Shown here: positions 1 to 6,329 of the stretch, piece by piece | Numbering within the stretch: the first letter of the stretch is position 1 | Layout: each line of letters begins with the position of its first letter | Origin: an uncultured Bacillota bacterium | GTDB lineage: Bacteria > Bacillota > Dehalobacteriia > UBA4068 > UBA4997 | Length of the DNA: 9,223 nucleotides | NCBI GenBank assembly: GCA_948907985.1 | Contig: CAQWMM010000063.1 | Coordinates: 1 to 9,223, forward strand | Direction: 5' to 3' | Position numbers and translations under genes: made by a program | Notes under the pieces: generated by a model | What the model was told of the DNA's origin: nothing | Database searches by the model: none | What the model saw: the letters and a program-made list of their open reading frames with translations, nothing else

Positions 1-1
1 C

Positions 2-388
2 AATCCCCACGCGGTGATCTTTGTGGACGCGCCGCCGCAAAATCTGGCGGTAGAACAATTCGGCCCCCTGTTAGAACATAACGCAATCTTCCCGGCCCGC
101 GCCAATATTGAATTTGCGCATGTTTTGGATCCGCATAACATCCAGGCCAGAGTGTGGGAGCGCTCCGTCGGCGAAACCCTGGCCTGCGGCACCGGCGCGT
201 GCGCCATCGCCGTGGCCGCCATCTTAAGCGGCCGGGGGAGAACCCCCATTAATATTCATCTGCCCGGCGGCAACCTGCAAATCGACTGGGCCGGCAGCGC
301 AAGCCCCGTCTATATGACCGGCCCCGCCCAAGAGGTTTATCATGGCTCAAAATTTTTGGCCCAGCTGGCCTGCGAGGCGCCAAATTGA
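2..388 (+). CDS. dapF: Diaminopimelate epimerase, C-terminal part (5' end outside window)
   Basis: DapF interconverts LL- and meso-diaminopimelate in the cytoplasm, feeding lysine synthesis and peptidoglycan cross-linking. The reading frame is already open at base 2 and begins with N-P-H-A-V-I-F-V, the family's GNPHAVxFV motif, so the start lies upstream of the window. The GTG at 14 is internal and should not be taken as the start. Further on is E-R-S-V-G-E-T-L-A-C-G-T-G-A-C, which holds the second catalytic cysteine (Cys217 in the Haemophilus enzyme, by family knowledge). The first catalytic cysteine would lie upstream, outside the window. The C-terminal LPGGNLQIDW and MTGPAQEVYHG segments are also typical. 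About 128 residues of the roughly 275 expected are present. The TGA stop overlaps the TTG start of the next gene, which suggests translational coupling. Family assignment is secure. Confidence 0.96.
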   Translation, partial: NPHAVIFVDAPPQNLAVEQFGPLLEHNAIFPARANIEFAHVLDPHNIQARVWERSVGETLACGTGACAIAVAAILSGRGRTPINIHLPGGNLQIDWAGSASPVYMTGPAQEVYHGSKFLAQLACEAPN

Positions 389-1158
389 GCCGCCCCAAAC
401 TGGGTTTGGCCTTTGGCGGCGGCGGTATCCGAGGCATGGCTCATATCGGCCTGATTGAAGAGTTGGATAAACGCGGGATCCGTGCGGATATGGTGGCCGG
501 AACCTCAATCGGCGCTTGTATGGCGGCGCTCTACGCTTGCGGCTATCAGGGCCGCTTTATGGCCAGTTTTATGCAAAATGTCAACCTGAAGTTGATTCTG
601 CCCATTTCTCCCTCGCTGGGCGGGCTGATGAACGGCAAGAACTATGCCGAGTTTGTGCGCCTGATGACCAAAAACCGCAACATTGAAGACTGCCCAATCC
701 CCCTGCGCATTATCGCCACCGACCTGGAAGAAAGCCGCATGGAGGTTTTCGCCGACGGCCCGATCTGGCGCGCCGTCCACGCCTCTTCGGCGGTGCCCGG
801 CGTGTTCACCCCGGTTAAATACCGCGGCAAGGTTTATGTGGACGGCTGCCTGGTTGATAACTGCCCCTGTCAGATCCTGCGCGAAATGGGCGCGGATATC
901 GTCATCGCCGTGGATTTGGACTCTCTGAAATACAATCATAATTCTGTCAAGCAAAATAACCTGATTAATGTAATTCAGCACTCTATTAACGTGATGGGGC
1001 GCAAAAATAACAGCGTTGAATATGCCGATCTGGTGCTGAAACCCATGGAAACCAATATTTACTCCATGGATCTGAACAAGGCCGGCTATGCCCTGCAATG
1101 CGGCCGTAAGGAGGCCGCCGCCCGTATCGACGAAATTATGGCCCTGCTGGCAGGATAA
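385..1158 (+). CDS. Patatin-like phospholipase family protein (RssA/YlbK-like)
   Basis: This is a 257-residue single-domain bacterial patatin, a serine acyl hydrolase expected to cleave phospholipid or other acyl esters with a Ser-Asp dyad. Visible motifs, in order, are the oxyanion-hole glycine run G-G-G-G-I-R-G (residues 11-17), the nucleophile elbow G-T-S-I-G (39-43, Ser41), an ATDLEE segment (111-116), SSAVPGVFTPV (134-144) and the dyad aspartate in DGC at Asp153. There is no signal peptide or membrane helix, so the protein is probably cytoplasmic or peripheral. The start is taken as TTG at 385, because the patatin fold must begin just before PKLGLAFGGGG and no other start lies nearby. 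The upstream ribosome site is poor, which fits coupling to dapF through the 4-bp TTGA overlap. The substrate cannot be told from sequence. The link with dapF may be operon co-transcription only. Confidence 0.92.
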   Translation: MSRPKLGLAFGGGGIRGMAHIGLIEELDKRGIRADMVAGTSIGACMAALYACGYQGRFMASFMQNVNLKLILPISPSLGGLMNGKNYAEFVRLMTKNRNIEDCPIPLRIIATDLEESRMEVFADGPIWRAVHASSAVPGVFTPVKYRGKVYVDGCLVDNCPCQILREMGADIVIAVDLDSLKYNHNSVKQNNLINVIQHSINVMGRKNNSVEYADLVLKPMETNIYSMDLNKAGYALQCGRKEAAARIDEIMALLAG

Positions 1159-1188
1159 TTTTTCGCGTCGCCGCCATAATTAAATAAA

Positions 1189-1195
1189 AGAGGTG
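1189..1195 (+). promoter_or_regulatory. Ribosome binding site of the Uma2 gene
   Basis: AGAGGTG lies 6 bp before ATG at 1202. It decides the start: an in-frame GTG at 1193 falls inside this site and is unlikely to be used. Confidence 0.75.
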
Positions 1196-1201
1196 TTAAA
1201 T

Positions 1202-1774
1202 ATGAACGATAACCTGGCTTATCAGGAAGAAATCTGGGAAGAAATTATCAACGGCCAGCCGGTGTTGATGTCGCCACGGCCAACCACCAACCATAATCGT
1301 GTGTCCGGCAATATTTACTTTCTCTTCAAAAGGCATCTTAAAGGGCACACCTGTGAACCATTTGACGACGGCATGGAGCTTTATCTGACTGACAAAGACC
1401 GCTTTATTCCGGATATGATGGTAGTCTGCGACCGTAACAAAATCAAAAGCGACGGCGTTTACGGAGCGCCCGACCTGGTGGTTGAGGTGTTATCGCCCAG
1501 CTCGCTGAAAAGAGATCGCGGCTATAAAATGACGGCCTATGAACAGGCCGGCGTTAAGGAATATTGGCTTGTCAACCCCGCCGACAAGTCGCTTGAACAA
1601 TATATTTCGCAGGACGGCCACTTCGTTTTGCACGAAGTTTATGTTATCCACCCGGACTATCTGCTGAAAAAGATGAGCGAGGAAGAAATTGCCGCCATCC
1701 CCACCGAATTTAAATGCAGCCTCTATAACGATTTAATTATCAAACTGGAAGATGTGTTTGAAAATGTTGATTAA
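1202..1774 (+). CDS. Uma2-family putative restriction endonuclease (PD-(D/E)XK fold)
   Basis: This is a 190-residue Uma2 (DUF820) protein, a group predicted to share the PD-(D/E)XK nuclease fold but with little known biology. The visible pattern is family-typical: an N-terminal ING-Q-PVLMSPRPTTNHNRVSGNI segment; FIPDMMVV with the acidic residue Asp71; APDLVVEVLSPSS with Asp91 and Glu95; then K109, Y113 and GVKEYWLVNP. The acidic residues and lysine expected of an active nuclease all appear to be kept. ATG at 1202 is preferred because of the AGAGGTG site 6 bp before it. The gene follows the patatin gene after 43 bp with no obvious terminator between, so it may be co-transcribed with it. A hairpin follows the stop. 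Uma2 genes multiply strongly in some genomes and are often chromosomal orphans. No methyltransferase or partner is nearby, so a classical restriction system is unlikely. Confidence 0.9.
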   Translation: MNDNLAYQEEIWEEIINGQPVLMSPRPTTNHNRVSGNIYFLFKRHLKGHTCEPFDDGMELYLTDKDRFIPDMMVVCDRNKIKSDGVYGAPDLVVEVLSPSSLKRDRGYKMTAYEQAGVKEYWLVNPADKSLEQYISQDGHFVLHEVYVIHPDYLLKKMSEEEIAAIPTEFKCSLYNDLIIKLEDVFENVD

Positions 1775-1796
1775 ATTTTAAGGCCAAACAACAGCG

Positions 1797-1825
1797 CGCC
1801 GCCGTTCCTATTGAAAACGGCGGCG
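1797..1825 (+). terminator. Hairpin terminator after the dapF-patatin-uma2 cluster
   Basis: A perfect 10-bp stem, CGCCGCCGTT pairing with AACGGCGGCG, has a 9-base loop and is followed by TTTGTTTGCTG. It lies 22 bp past the Uma2 stop. The T tract is interrupted, so termination may be moderate. Confidence 0.7.
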
Positions 1826-1853
1826 TTTGTTTGCTGTACGGTAGTAATTTTAA

Positions 1854-1869
1854 TTGGGCGTTTGCCCAA
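1854..1869 (-). terminator. Weak hairpin terminator of the minus-strand XRE gene
   Basis: Read on the minus strand, TTGGGC and GCCCAA form a 6-bp stem around a 4-base loop, followed by TTAAAATT. It lies just past the stop at 1884. Short stem and mixed T/A tail make it a modest call. Confidence 0.45.
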
Positions 1870-1883
1870 AGGACAAAGCGGCT

Positions 1884-2393
1884 TTATTCTTTCTTCCAGG
1901 TTAAGCACATACCGATAACTGCGGCAATAAAGATAGGCGGCGCGGCTCTGCCAAACAGCCACTCAAACGAATGAAAGGCCACGCCGAGAACCGCGGTTTC
2001 CGGATCGCTATAATCCCAACCCAGGTAAGGGCTGTTTATCAATATTAAAACCGCATACATTATCACAATAAGCGCGCACAATGAGCCCAGCAGCCAACGA
2101 ATAGCTTTTTTTCTCGTGGTTTTTCTTTGGGCCAGCTGCAAGTTTATCACCTCCAACTTTTCAGCAATAGCTTTTAGGCTATCAACCTCCGTCTCAACAA
2201 CAGTTTCGCCAAGCAAGGTGCTTACGGGTGTTTCAAACACTTCCGACAGGCAAACCAACATATCGGAATCGGGAACTGACAAACCCTGCTCCCATTTAGA
2301 AATTGTTTGCCTAACCACGTTCAGCTTAACGGCCAGCTCCTGCTGTGAAAGCCCTTTGGATTTTCTAATTGCTTTAATGTTTTCTTTAAGCAT
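1884..2393 (-). CDS. XRE-family transcriptional regulator with C-terminal membrane anchor
   Basis: This is a 169-residue protein with an N-terminal Cro/C1-type helix-turn-helix at about residues 5-62. Helix 2 is around SQQELAVKLN, recognition helix 3 is VRQTISKWEQG, and the family-typical SVPDSDMLVCLSEVF follows. Next come a charged, heptad-like linker (about 68-95) and two hydrophobic segments: 99-119, which looks like a membrane helix, and about 151-165. The DNA-binding head is therefore expected on the cytoplasmic face of the membrane. Many Firmicutes XRE regulators have this HTH-linker-TM layout and usually act as repressors, but the signal sensed is unknown. ATG at 2393 is chosen because AAAGGAGG lies at 2403-2410. 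The longer open frame to 2465 would run through the promoter and is not credible. The gene stands alone with its own promoter and inverted repeats, which suggests autoregulation. Confidence 0.87.
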   Translation of the reverse strand: MLKENIKAIRKSKGLSQQELAVKLNVVRQTISKWEQGLSVPDSDMLVCLSEVFETPVSTLLGETVVETEVDSLKAIAEKLEVINLQLAQRKTTRKKAIRWLLGSLCALIVIMYAVLILINSPYLGWDYSDPETAVLGVAFHSFEWLFGRAAPPIFIAAVIGMCLTWKKE

Positions 2394-2402
2394 TATGGCT
2401 AA

Positions 2403-2410
2403 CCTCCTTT
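2403..2410 (-). promoter_or_regulatory. Ribosome binding site fixing the XRE start at 2393
   Basis: AAAGGAGG on the minus strand lies 9 bp before ATG at 2393. It rules out the upstream in-frame start at 2465. Confidence 0.85.
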
Positions 2411-2422
2411 CTCTTATCGTTA

Positions 2423-2436
2423 GCATAATTATATGC
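2423..2436. repeat. Inverted repeat over the -10 box (candidate operator)
   Basis: GCATA-N4-TATGC is a perfect 5-bp dyad enclosing the TATAAT of the minus-strand XRE promoter. AT-rich composition lowers its weight; the position on the -10 is what makes it worth noting. Confidence 0.4.
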
Positions 2437-2456
2437 CAAATTGCCCGTTGCCGCAA
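2428..2456 (-). promoter_or_regulatory. Sigma-A-type promoter of the XRE gene at 1884-2393
   Basis: Minus strand: -35 TTGCGG (2451-2456), 17-bp spacer, -10 TATAAT (2428-2433). The -10 is perfect and the -35 matches TTGACA at 3 of 6 positions. Two inverted repeats overlap this promoter (2447-2461 and 2423-2436). Confidence 0.65.
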
Positions 2457-2461
2457 GCAAC
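2447..2461. repeat. Inverted repeat over the -35 box (candidate operator)
   Basis: GTTGC-N5-GCAAC is a perfect 5-bp dyad that contains the -35 of the minus-strand XRE promoter. Its arm/spacer layout (5-5-5) matches the dyad GCAAG-N5-CTTGC next to the -35 of the second XRE gene at 8331-8345. An XRE dimer binding its own promoter is the natural inference. Confidence 0.5.
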
Positions 2462-2515
2462 GCATTTTAACATTCAGGTATAACAGCTATTTTTCATCAG
2501 CATAATAAATACACA

Positions 2516-2541
2516 AAGCCCCGGCCAAAATGCCGGGGCTT
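2516..2541 (-). terminator. Strong terminator of the transporter operon
   Basis: A perfect 10-bp GC-rich stem, AAGCCCCGGC pairing with GCCGGGGCTT, has a 6-base loop. On the minus strand it is followed by TGTGTATTTATT. It begins 3 bp past the stop of the gene at 2545 and insulates the downstream XRE gene. Confidence 0.82.
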
Positions 2542-2544
2542 AAT

Positions 2545-3810
2545 TTATTCACTTTTGGGCCCACCCAAACTTTTAATCTTGCGGCGCACGTCGGCGCGCA
2601 ACTGTTGGGTACGGGCAATGTCGTATTTGCAGTCTTTCGGGTCCTGCTGATATTCGGCCAGCGCCCGATTATACATTTCCTGCGCGCATTGCAAAGTACC
2701 CAAATCATCAACCAAATCCTGGTTTATACCGGCAATTTCAATGGTCTGGTTCACCAGCCGCATACCCCGGGCACGGGCAGCGCCTTGGCCGGCAAACTCG
2801 CAAATCTTATCCACCCGCGCGTAGGCCTGCCGGCTTTTAGGTTCGTCCTGGCGGGCGGCGTAAAAATTGCCTTTGGCCTGATAAAAATATTTCACCTTAT
2901 CCAGCATTTCAGCAAGCTGTTTTTCAAAAATCGGCTCCGCCAGCCGATAAAATTCTTCGGCTTCGCCCCAGCGCCCGACCGCCCAGCAGCAACGGCCGGC
3001 CAGCTTGTAGATATCCGCCAGTTCCAGCGTATCTTTTTCCTGCTGCTGCAAAAGAGCAATCAACTGCTGCGCCACGGGCAGAGCGCGCGCAAAATCGGTT
3101 TTCTGGTAAAAGTGCAGATTAAAAAGCTCCTGCAATTCCCACTTATAAAACGACGGCACAAAACGGTAAAGATTCCGCCAACCGTCTGGCTCCCGGCTAA
3201 CGCCCCAAAGTTCCCCGGTTTCATCATCCCAGCAAATAACTTCGCCGGTTAGTTTATCAGCTTGTTCGTCTTGCTCGTCTTGCAGCAAGGCCAACAGCTC
3301 GGCCGGAGCCTCCAGACCAGTCAAATCCGCCCCCGCCTTAATGCGCAAACTGCGCGTGCGCAGGTTGCGGATAATCAACCAGATCAGAAAATCCCGCAGG
3401 CGCAGTCCGGCAGGGGCAAAATCACTCCAAGGCGATGAATCGTCATCGTCCAATTTTTCTTCATCTAAATTGTCTTCAGCATATTGCCGCTCGGCACAAT
3501 AAAGCTGGGGATTTTCCGCCGCAAAATCCGCCCGCCGAAAGGCCAGCAGTTTATCAAAATATATCCGGCCAAAAATCACCAAATCATCATCGGTAATATT
3601 CATCAGCATGGGATTGAGATAACAACAGCTATTGTGGTCGGCATTGACGGCAAACCGGCCATAGCCCAGCAAAAAATCCCGCAGTAAAGGCGGCAGAAAC
3701 ACCTTACGCTGTTTTTCGGCCTGACGAATATCACCCAGCCAAACCCCCAGTTTTTCGTTCTGATAATAGATCCGCAGAGCCTCCAGCGGCTCAATATCAA
3801 TATGCAGCAT
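2545..3810 (-). CDS. Uncharacterised protein: SUKH (SMI1/KNR4)-like N-terminal part and TPR-like C-terminal part
   Basis: This is a 421-residue soluble protein I cannot name with certainty. Residues about 36-90 (FLPPLLRDFLLGYGRFAVN, a few polar residues, then NPMLM, DDDLVIFG) resemble the SMI1/KNR4 pattern, LP..LR.F...G followed by a P.L and a LVI strand. EVICWDDETGELWGVS (190-205) could be a later strand pair of the same fold. Between them lies a very acidic stretch (about 112-130, seven Asp/Glu in LDEEKLDDDD). Residues about 262-340 contain paired amphipathic helices with A-G-x-C, A-E-E-F-Y and A-x-Q-A-Y spacing, like two or three degenerate tetratricopeptide repeats. The rest is charged and helical. 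There is no signal peptide or TM helix. The gene starts 25 bp after the NSS transporter stop, so the two are almost surely one transcript. It could be a cytoplasmic scaffold or an orphan immunity-type protein; no toxin is visible. Confidence 0.75.
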   Translation of the reverse strand: MLHIDIEPLEALRIYYQNEKLGVWLGDIRQAEKQRKVFLPPLLRDFLLGYGRFAVNADHNSCCYLNPMLMNITDDDLVIFGRIYFDKLLAFRRADFAAENPQLYCAERQYAEDNLDEEKLDDDDSSPWSDFAPAGLRLRDFLIWLIIRNLRTRSLRIKAGADLTGLEAPAELLALLQDEQDEQADKLTGEVICWDDETGELWGVSREPDGWRNLYRFVPSFYKWELQELFNLHFYQKTDFARALPVAQQLIALLQQQEKDTLELADIYKLAGRCCWAVGRWGEAEEFYRLAEPIFEKQLAEMLDKVKYFYQAKGNFYAARQDEPKSRQAYARVDKICEFAGQGAARARGMRLVNQTIEIAGINQDLVDDLGTLQCAQEMYNRALAEYQQDPKDCKYDIARTQQLRADVRRKIKSLGGPKSE

Positions 3811-3835
3811 TGCCAGCCACTTCTTCCATATTAAA

Positions 3836-5188
3836 TTATATTAAACCCTGCACCAAAATTACCAAAATCAATACCGGCAGCACAAACTGAAAATAATACT
3901 TCAGCCCGCGCGGCATTTTAAGGCCCTCGCCGGTGTTGGCCTCGGCCAGATATTTGTCATAGCCCCAGCCCCAGCGGCTTACGCAGAACAGCAGATAGAC
4001 CAGCGAGCCCAGCGGCAGCAGCAGATTGCTGACGAGAAAATCCTCGCTGTCCAAAACGTCGCGGCCGCCGATCAAATGCAGATCACCCCAAAGATTATAG
4101 CCCAACACACAGGGCAGGCTGGCAATCAGCACAAAAACCAGGTTAACCAGCACCGCCTTTTGACGGCTCCAGCCCAGATTATCAATCGCGCTGGCCAGCA
4201 GGTTTTCAAACACCGCGATTACGGTGGAAAAGCTGGCAAAGGTCATAAACAGAAAGAACAGCGCCCCCCAAAAACGACCGCCCGGCATATCGGCAAACAC
4301 CTTGGGCAGGGTAATAAAAATCAGCGACGGGCCGGCGTCTGGCTGAACGCTAAAGCTGAAACAGGCCGGGAAAATAATCAAACCAGCCATCAGAGCTACA
4401 AAAGTATCCAAACCGCAAATGCGCACCGCCTCGCTGGCCAACGTGTTGGCCTTAGACATATAACTGCCGAAAATCTCCATAGCCGCAATGCCCAGGCTCA
4501 AAGTGAAAAAGGCCTGATTCATGGCCGCCGTTATCACATTGCCCAAGCCGACCTGCGCCGCCCGGCCAAAATCCGGCAGCAAATAAAATTTAACGCCCTC
4601 CAGCGCGCCCGGCAGCAGCAAACTGCGCACCGCCAACACCACAATCAGCCCCAGCAGCCCCAGCATCATCCATTTAGTGATGCGCTCCAGACCGTTGCGC
4701 AGCCCCAGACTGCAAACCAGAAAACCAAACAGCACCGTCAGGCTCATCCAAACCGTCATCTCGCCGGGGCTGGCCAACAGCTGGCCAAAGGCCTGATCCA
4801 GCTCGTCCCCTTTTAAGCCGTTCAGGCTGCCGGAGGCAAACTTAAAAAAATAGCCTAACATCCAGCCGGAAACCGTGGTGTAATACATCATCAGCAGATA
4901 ACAGCCCGCCAAACAGAACCAGCCGTGCAGGTGCCATTTAGTCCCTGTCGGCTCCAGCTGCTGATAAGCCAGCACCGCGCTTTTACGGCTGGCGCGCCCC
5001 ACGGCCAGCTCCATGGTGAGCACCGGCACGCCCATAATCAGCAAAAACAGCAGATAAAACAACACAAACACGCCGCCGCCGTTTTGCCCCGCCACATAGG
5101 GGAACTTCCACACGTTGCCAATGCCGATGGCACAACCGGCGCTAACCAGCAAAAAGCCCAGCCGGGATTGAAAATTCTCTCTCTTCAT
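3836..5188 (-). CDS. Neurotransmitter:sodium symporter (NSS) family amino-acid transporter
   Basis: This is a 450-residue inner-membrane protein of the LeuT-fold NSS family, close in length to the 11-TM bacterial members such as MhsT, and expected to import an amino acid with Na+. TM1 has the signature G-N-V-W-K-F-P-Y followed by GQNGGG (24-39); Ala20 and Asn25 align with Na1-site residues of LeuT. TM6 has FFTLSLGIAAMEIFGSY (227-243), with Thr229 and Ser231 in the unwound substrate-contact region. TM8 has FASFSTVIAVFE (317-328), with Ser321/Thr322 at the usual Na2 positions. The start is forced: two in-frame TGA codons lie just upstream of ATG 5188, leaving only a modest GA-rich ribosome site. 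The second glycine of the TM6 G-x-G is alanine here (Ala235). It is first in a two-gene operon with its own promoter. The substrate cannot be assigned. Confidence 0.94.
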   Translation of the reverse strand: MKRENFQSRLGFLLVSAGCAIGIGNVWKFPYVAGQNGGGVFVLFYLLFLLIMGVPVLTMELAVGRASRKSAVLAYQQLEPTGTKWHLHGWFCLAGCYLLMMYYTTVSGWMLGYFFKFASGSLNGLKGDELDQAFGQLLASPGEMTVWMSLTVLFGFLVCSLGLRNGLERITKWMMLGLLGLIVVLAVRSLLLPGALEGVKFYLLPDFGRAAQVGLGNVITAAMNQAFFTLSLGIAAMEIFGSYMSKANTLASEAVRICGLDTFVALMAGLIIFPACFSFSVQPDAGPSLIFITLPKVFADMPGGRFWGALFFLFMTFASFSTVIAVFENLLASAIDNLGWSRQKAVLVNLVFVLIASLPCVLGYNLWGDLHLIGGRDVLDSEDFLVSNLLLPLGSLVYLLFCVSRWGWGYDKYLAEANTGEGLKMPRGLKYYFQFVLPVLILVILVQGLI

Positions 5189-5261
5189 TCTTCATCACTC
5201 TCTTTTAACGACATAAATCGCTTTTTTTTAACCTTCCATTCTACCGTTAAACGACTGTTAT

Positions 5262-5290
5262 ATTATAGCAAATCACAGCAATTTTAGCAA
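5262..5290 (-). promoter_or_regulatory. Sigma-A-type promoter of the NSS transporter operon
   Basis: Minus strand: -35 TTGCTA (5285-5290), 17-bp spacer, -10 TATAAT (5262-5267). The 5' leader would be about 65-70 bases. The same TTGCTA-17-TATAAT arrangement drives the XRE gene at 8421. Confidence 0.72.
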
Positions 5291-5301
5291 TAGCGTAGCA
5301 A
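5266..5301 (-). repeat. Four phased TTGCTR direct repeats across the transporter promoter
   Basis: On the minus strand, TTGCTA (5296-5301), TTGCTA (5285-5290, also the -35), TTGCTG (5276-5281) and TTGCTA (5266-5271, overlapping the -10) occur with start spacings of 11, 9 and 10 bp, about one helical turn each. This could be a tandem operator, or a sequence accident in AT-rich DNA. Confidence 0.5.
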
Positions 5302-5338
5302 TTTTTTTATATTCCGACAAATCAGCCTCTCTGGCTTA

Positions 5339-6238
5339 TTAGCCCTCAAATTCATCCGCCACGCTACCATTCTGACGGTATTCCCTTGGCGTCAGGCCGG
5401 TTTTTTCCCTGAAACATTTGCTAAAATGACTGACCAGCCGAAACCCCACCCGGCTGGCAATCTCCGCAACGCTTTTATTACTGTTCTTCAGCAAAACAGC
5501 CGCTTTAAGCAGCCGATATTCCACCAGATACTTATACGGCGAGATTTGCATACTCTGCTTAAAACAGCGCAGACACTCTGATTTGCTGACGCTGGCGCTG
5601 GCCGCCAAATCCGCCAGCGTAATTTCCTCCGTGTAATGCTGCTCAATATAACGCAAAATGCGCTGCATCCGCCGGTTGGTTTTATCCGGCTCGCCGCCCG
5701 GCGGCAAGCAGCTGTTTTGACAAATAATCAGCCAAATTTCAGCCAAACGCAGCAGCACCTCGTAGGCATAAAAAGCCGATTGGCTGTTTTTTAAATCGCT
5801 CAACTTTTGCAGGGCCGCCAGCGCCTCCCGTCCCCATGGCGTCTGCGGCGAAAAACGCAAAACGGCCAGCCGCTCGTCTTCTAAGAGATTATCGACAAGC
5901 TGCCGGGCCGGACTGCCTACATAAAAACCCAGAAAAAAATCCGGAAAGCGAAAGGTTTTATAATGCGCCCCGGCCACCTTTTCCACCCGATGCAGCACGC
6001 GCTTGTTAACAAACAACCCCTCGCCTGCCGCTAAGGCCACTGTTTCCGCCAGAGTACGCAGCTGTATGGAACCGTCTAAAACATAGACAAACTGCAAATC
6101 CTCATGCCAGTGCATAATCTGAAACGCCGGGCTTTGCGGGTAACTGCGCCCGTTGATAACCTCCAGCACCAGATAAGGAAAATCAGTTCCGACATTAGCA
6201 TTAGTTGAAAAGTAAAAGGAATCATGCGGCTGGCTCAT
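5339..6238 (-). CDS. AraC-family transcriptional regulator with N-terminal cupin domain
   Basis: This is a 299-residue cytoplasmic regulator. The N-terminal part (about 20-100) is a cupin-like ligand-binding domain, with M-H-W-H-E-D-L-Q-F and V-L-D-G-S-I-Q-L followed by GEGLFVNKRVLHRV, the common AraC effector-domain pattern. The C-terminal part (about 190-290) carries two helix-turn-helix units. The first is TLADLAASASVSKSECLRCF (207-226). The second is SVAEIASRVGFRLVSHFSKCFREKTGLTPREYR (256-288), which matches the AraC signature up to the P-x-E-Y-R end. The start at ATG 6238 has GGGAGGGA at 6244-6251. It is divergent from the MFS pump with 126 bp between, so it most likely controls that pump and possibly itself. 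The effector is unknown; it could be the exported compound. A weak AGCC/GGCT hairpin just past the stop (5324-5336) is not a convincing terminator. Confidence 0.95.
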   Translation of the reverse strand: MSQPHDSFYFSTNANVGTDFPYLVLEVINGRSYPQSPAFQIMHWHEDLQFVYVLDGSIQLRTLAETVALAAGEGLFVNKRVLHRVEKVAGAHYKTFRFPDFFLGFYVGSPARQLVDNLLEDERLAVLRFSPQTPWGREALAALQKLSDLKNSQSAFYAYEVLLRLAEIWLIICQNSCLPPGGEPDKTNRRMQRILRYIEQHYTEEITLADLAASASVSKSECLRCFKQSMQISPYKYLVEYRLLKAAVLLKNSNKSVAEIASRVGFRLVSHFSKCFREKTGLTPREYRQNGSVADEFEG

Positions 6239-6310
6239 CTTTGTCCCTCCCTAAAATGTGATATTACGATATTTTTTGGCGATTTTCTCATACAAATAGC
6301 CAATACACTA

Positions 6311-6319
6311 TGATATAAT
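6311..6319 (+). promoter_or_regulatory. Extended -10 promoter element of the MFS gene
   Basis: TGATATAAT is a TGN extended -10 joined to a perfect TATAAT (6314-6319). The hexamer 17 bp upstream (TACAAA, 6291-6296) is a poor -35. That fits a promoter needing an activator such as the divergent AraC protein. AAGGGGG at 6349-6355 is the ribosome site for ATG 6365. Confidence 0.6.
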
Positions 6320-6329
6320 CATATTATCA
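6311..6329. repeat. Inverted repeat over the MFS promoter -10
   Basis: TGATA-N9-TATCA, with 7 of 9 base pairs around the centre at 6320, overlaps the -10 of the pump gene. A regulator site is possible, but AraC proteins usually bind direct repeats, so its role is open. Confidence 0.3.

Noticed and set aside
505..1098. 197-codon open frame on the minus strand
   Set aside because: Antisense shadow of the patatin gene, whose motifs are intact; no ribosome site or recognisable domain.
2394..2465. N-terminal extension of the first XRE protein
   Set aside because: It would translate the ribosome site and -10 box; the strong AAAGGAGG favours ATG 2393.
2116..2505. 129-codon plus-strand frame
   Set aside because: Antisense to the XRE gene and its promoter; Ser/Thr-rich shadow.
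2530..3252. 240-codon open frame on the plus strand
   Set aside because: Antisense to the SUKH-like gene and begins inside the terminator hairpin; no family pattern.
4076..4816. 246-codon open frame on the plus strand, Gln/His-rich
   Set aside because: Composition typical of an antisense frame of a GC-rich membrane protein gene; the NSS gene is clearly real.
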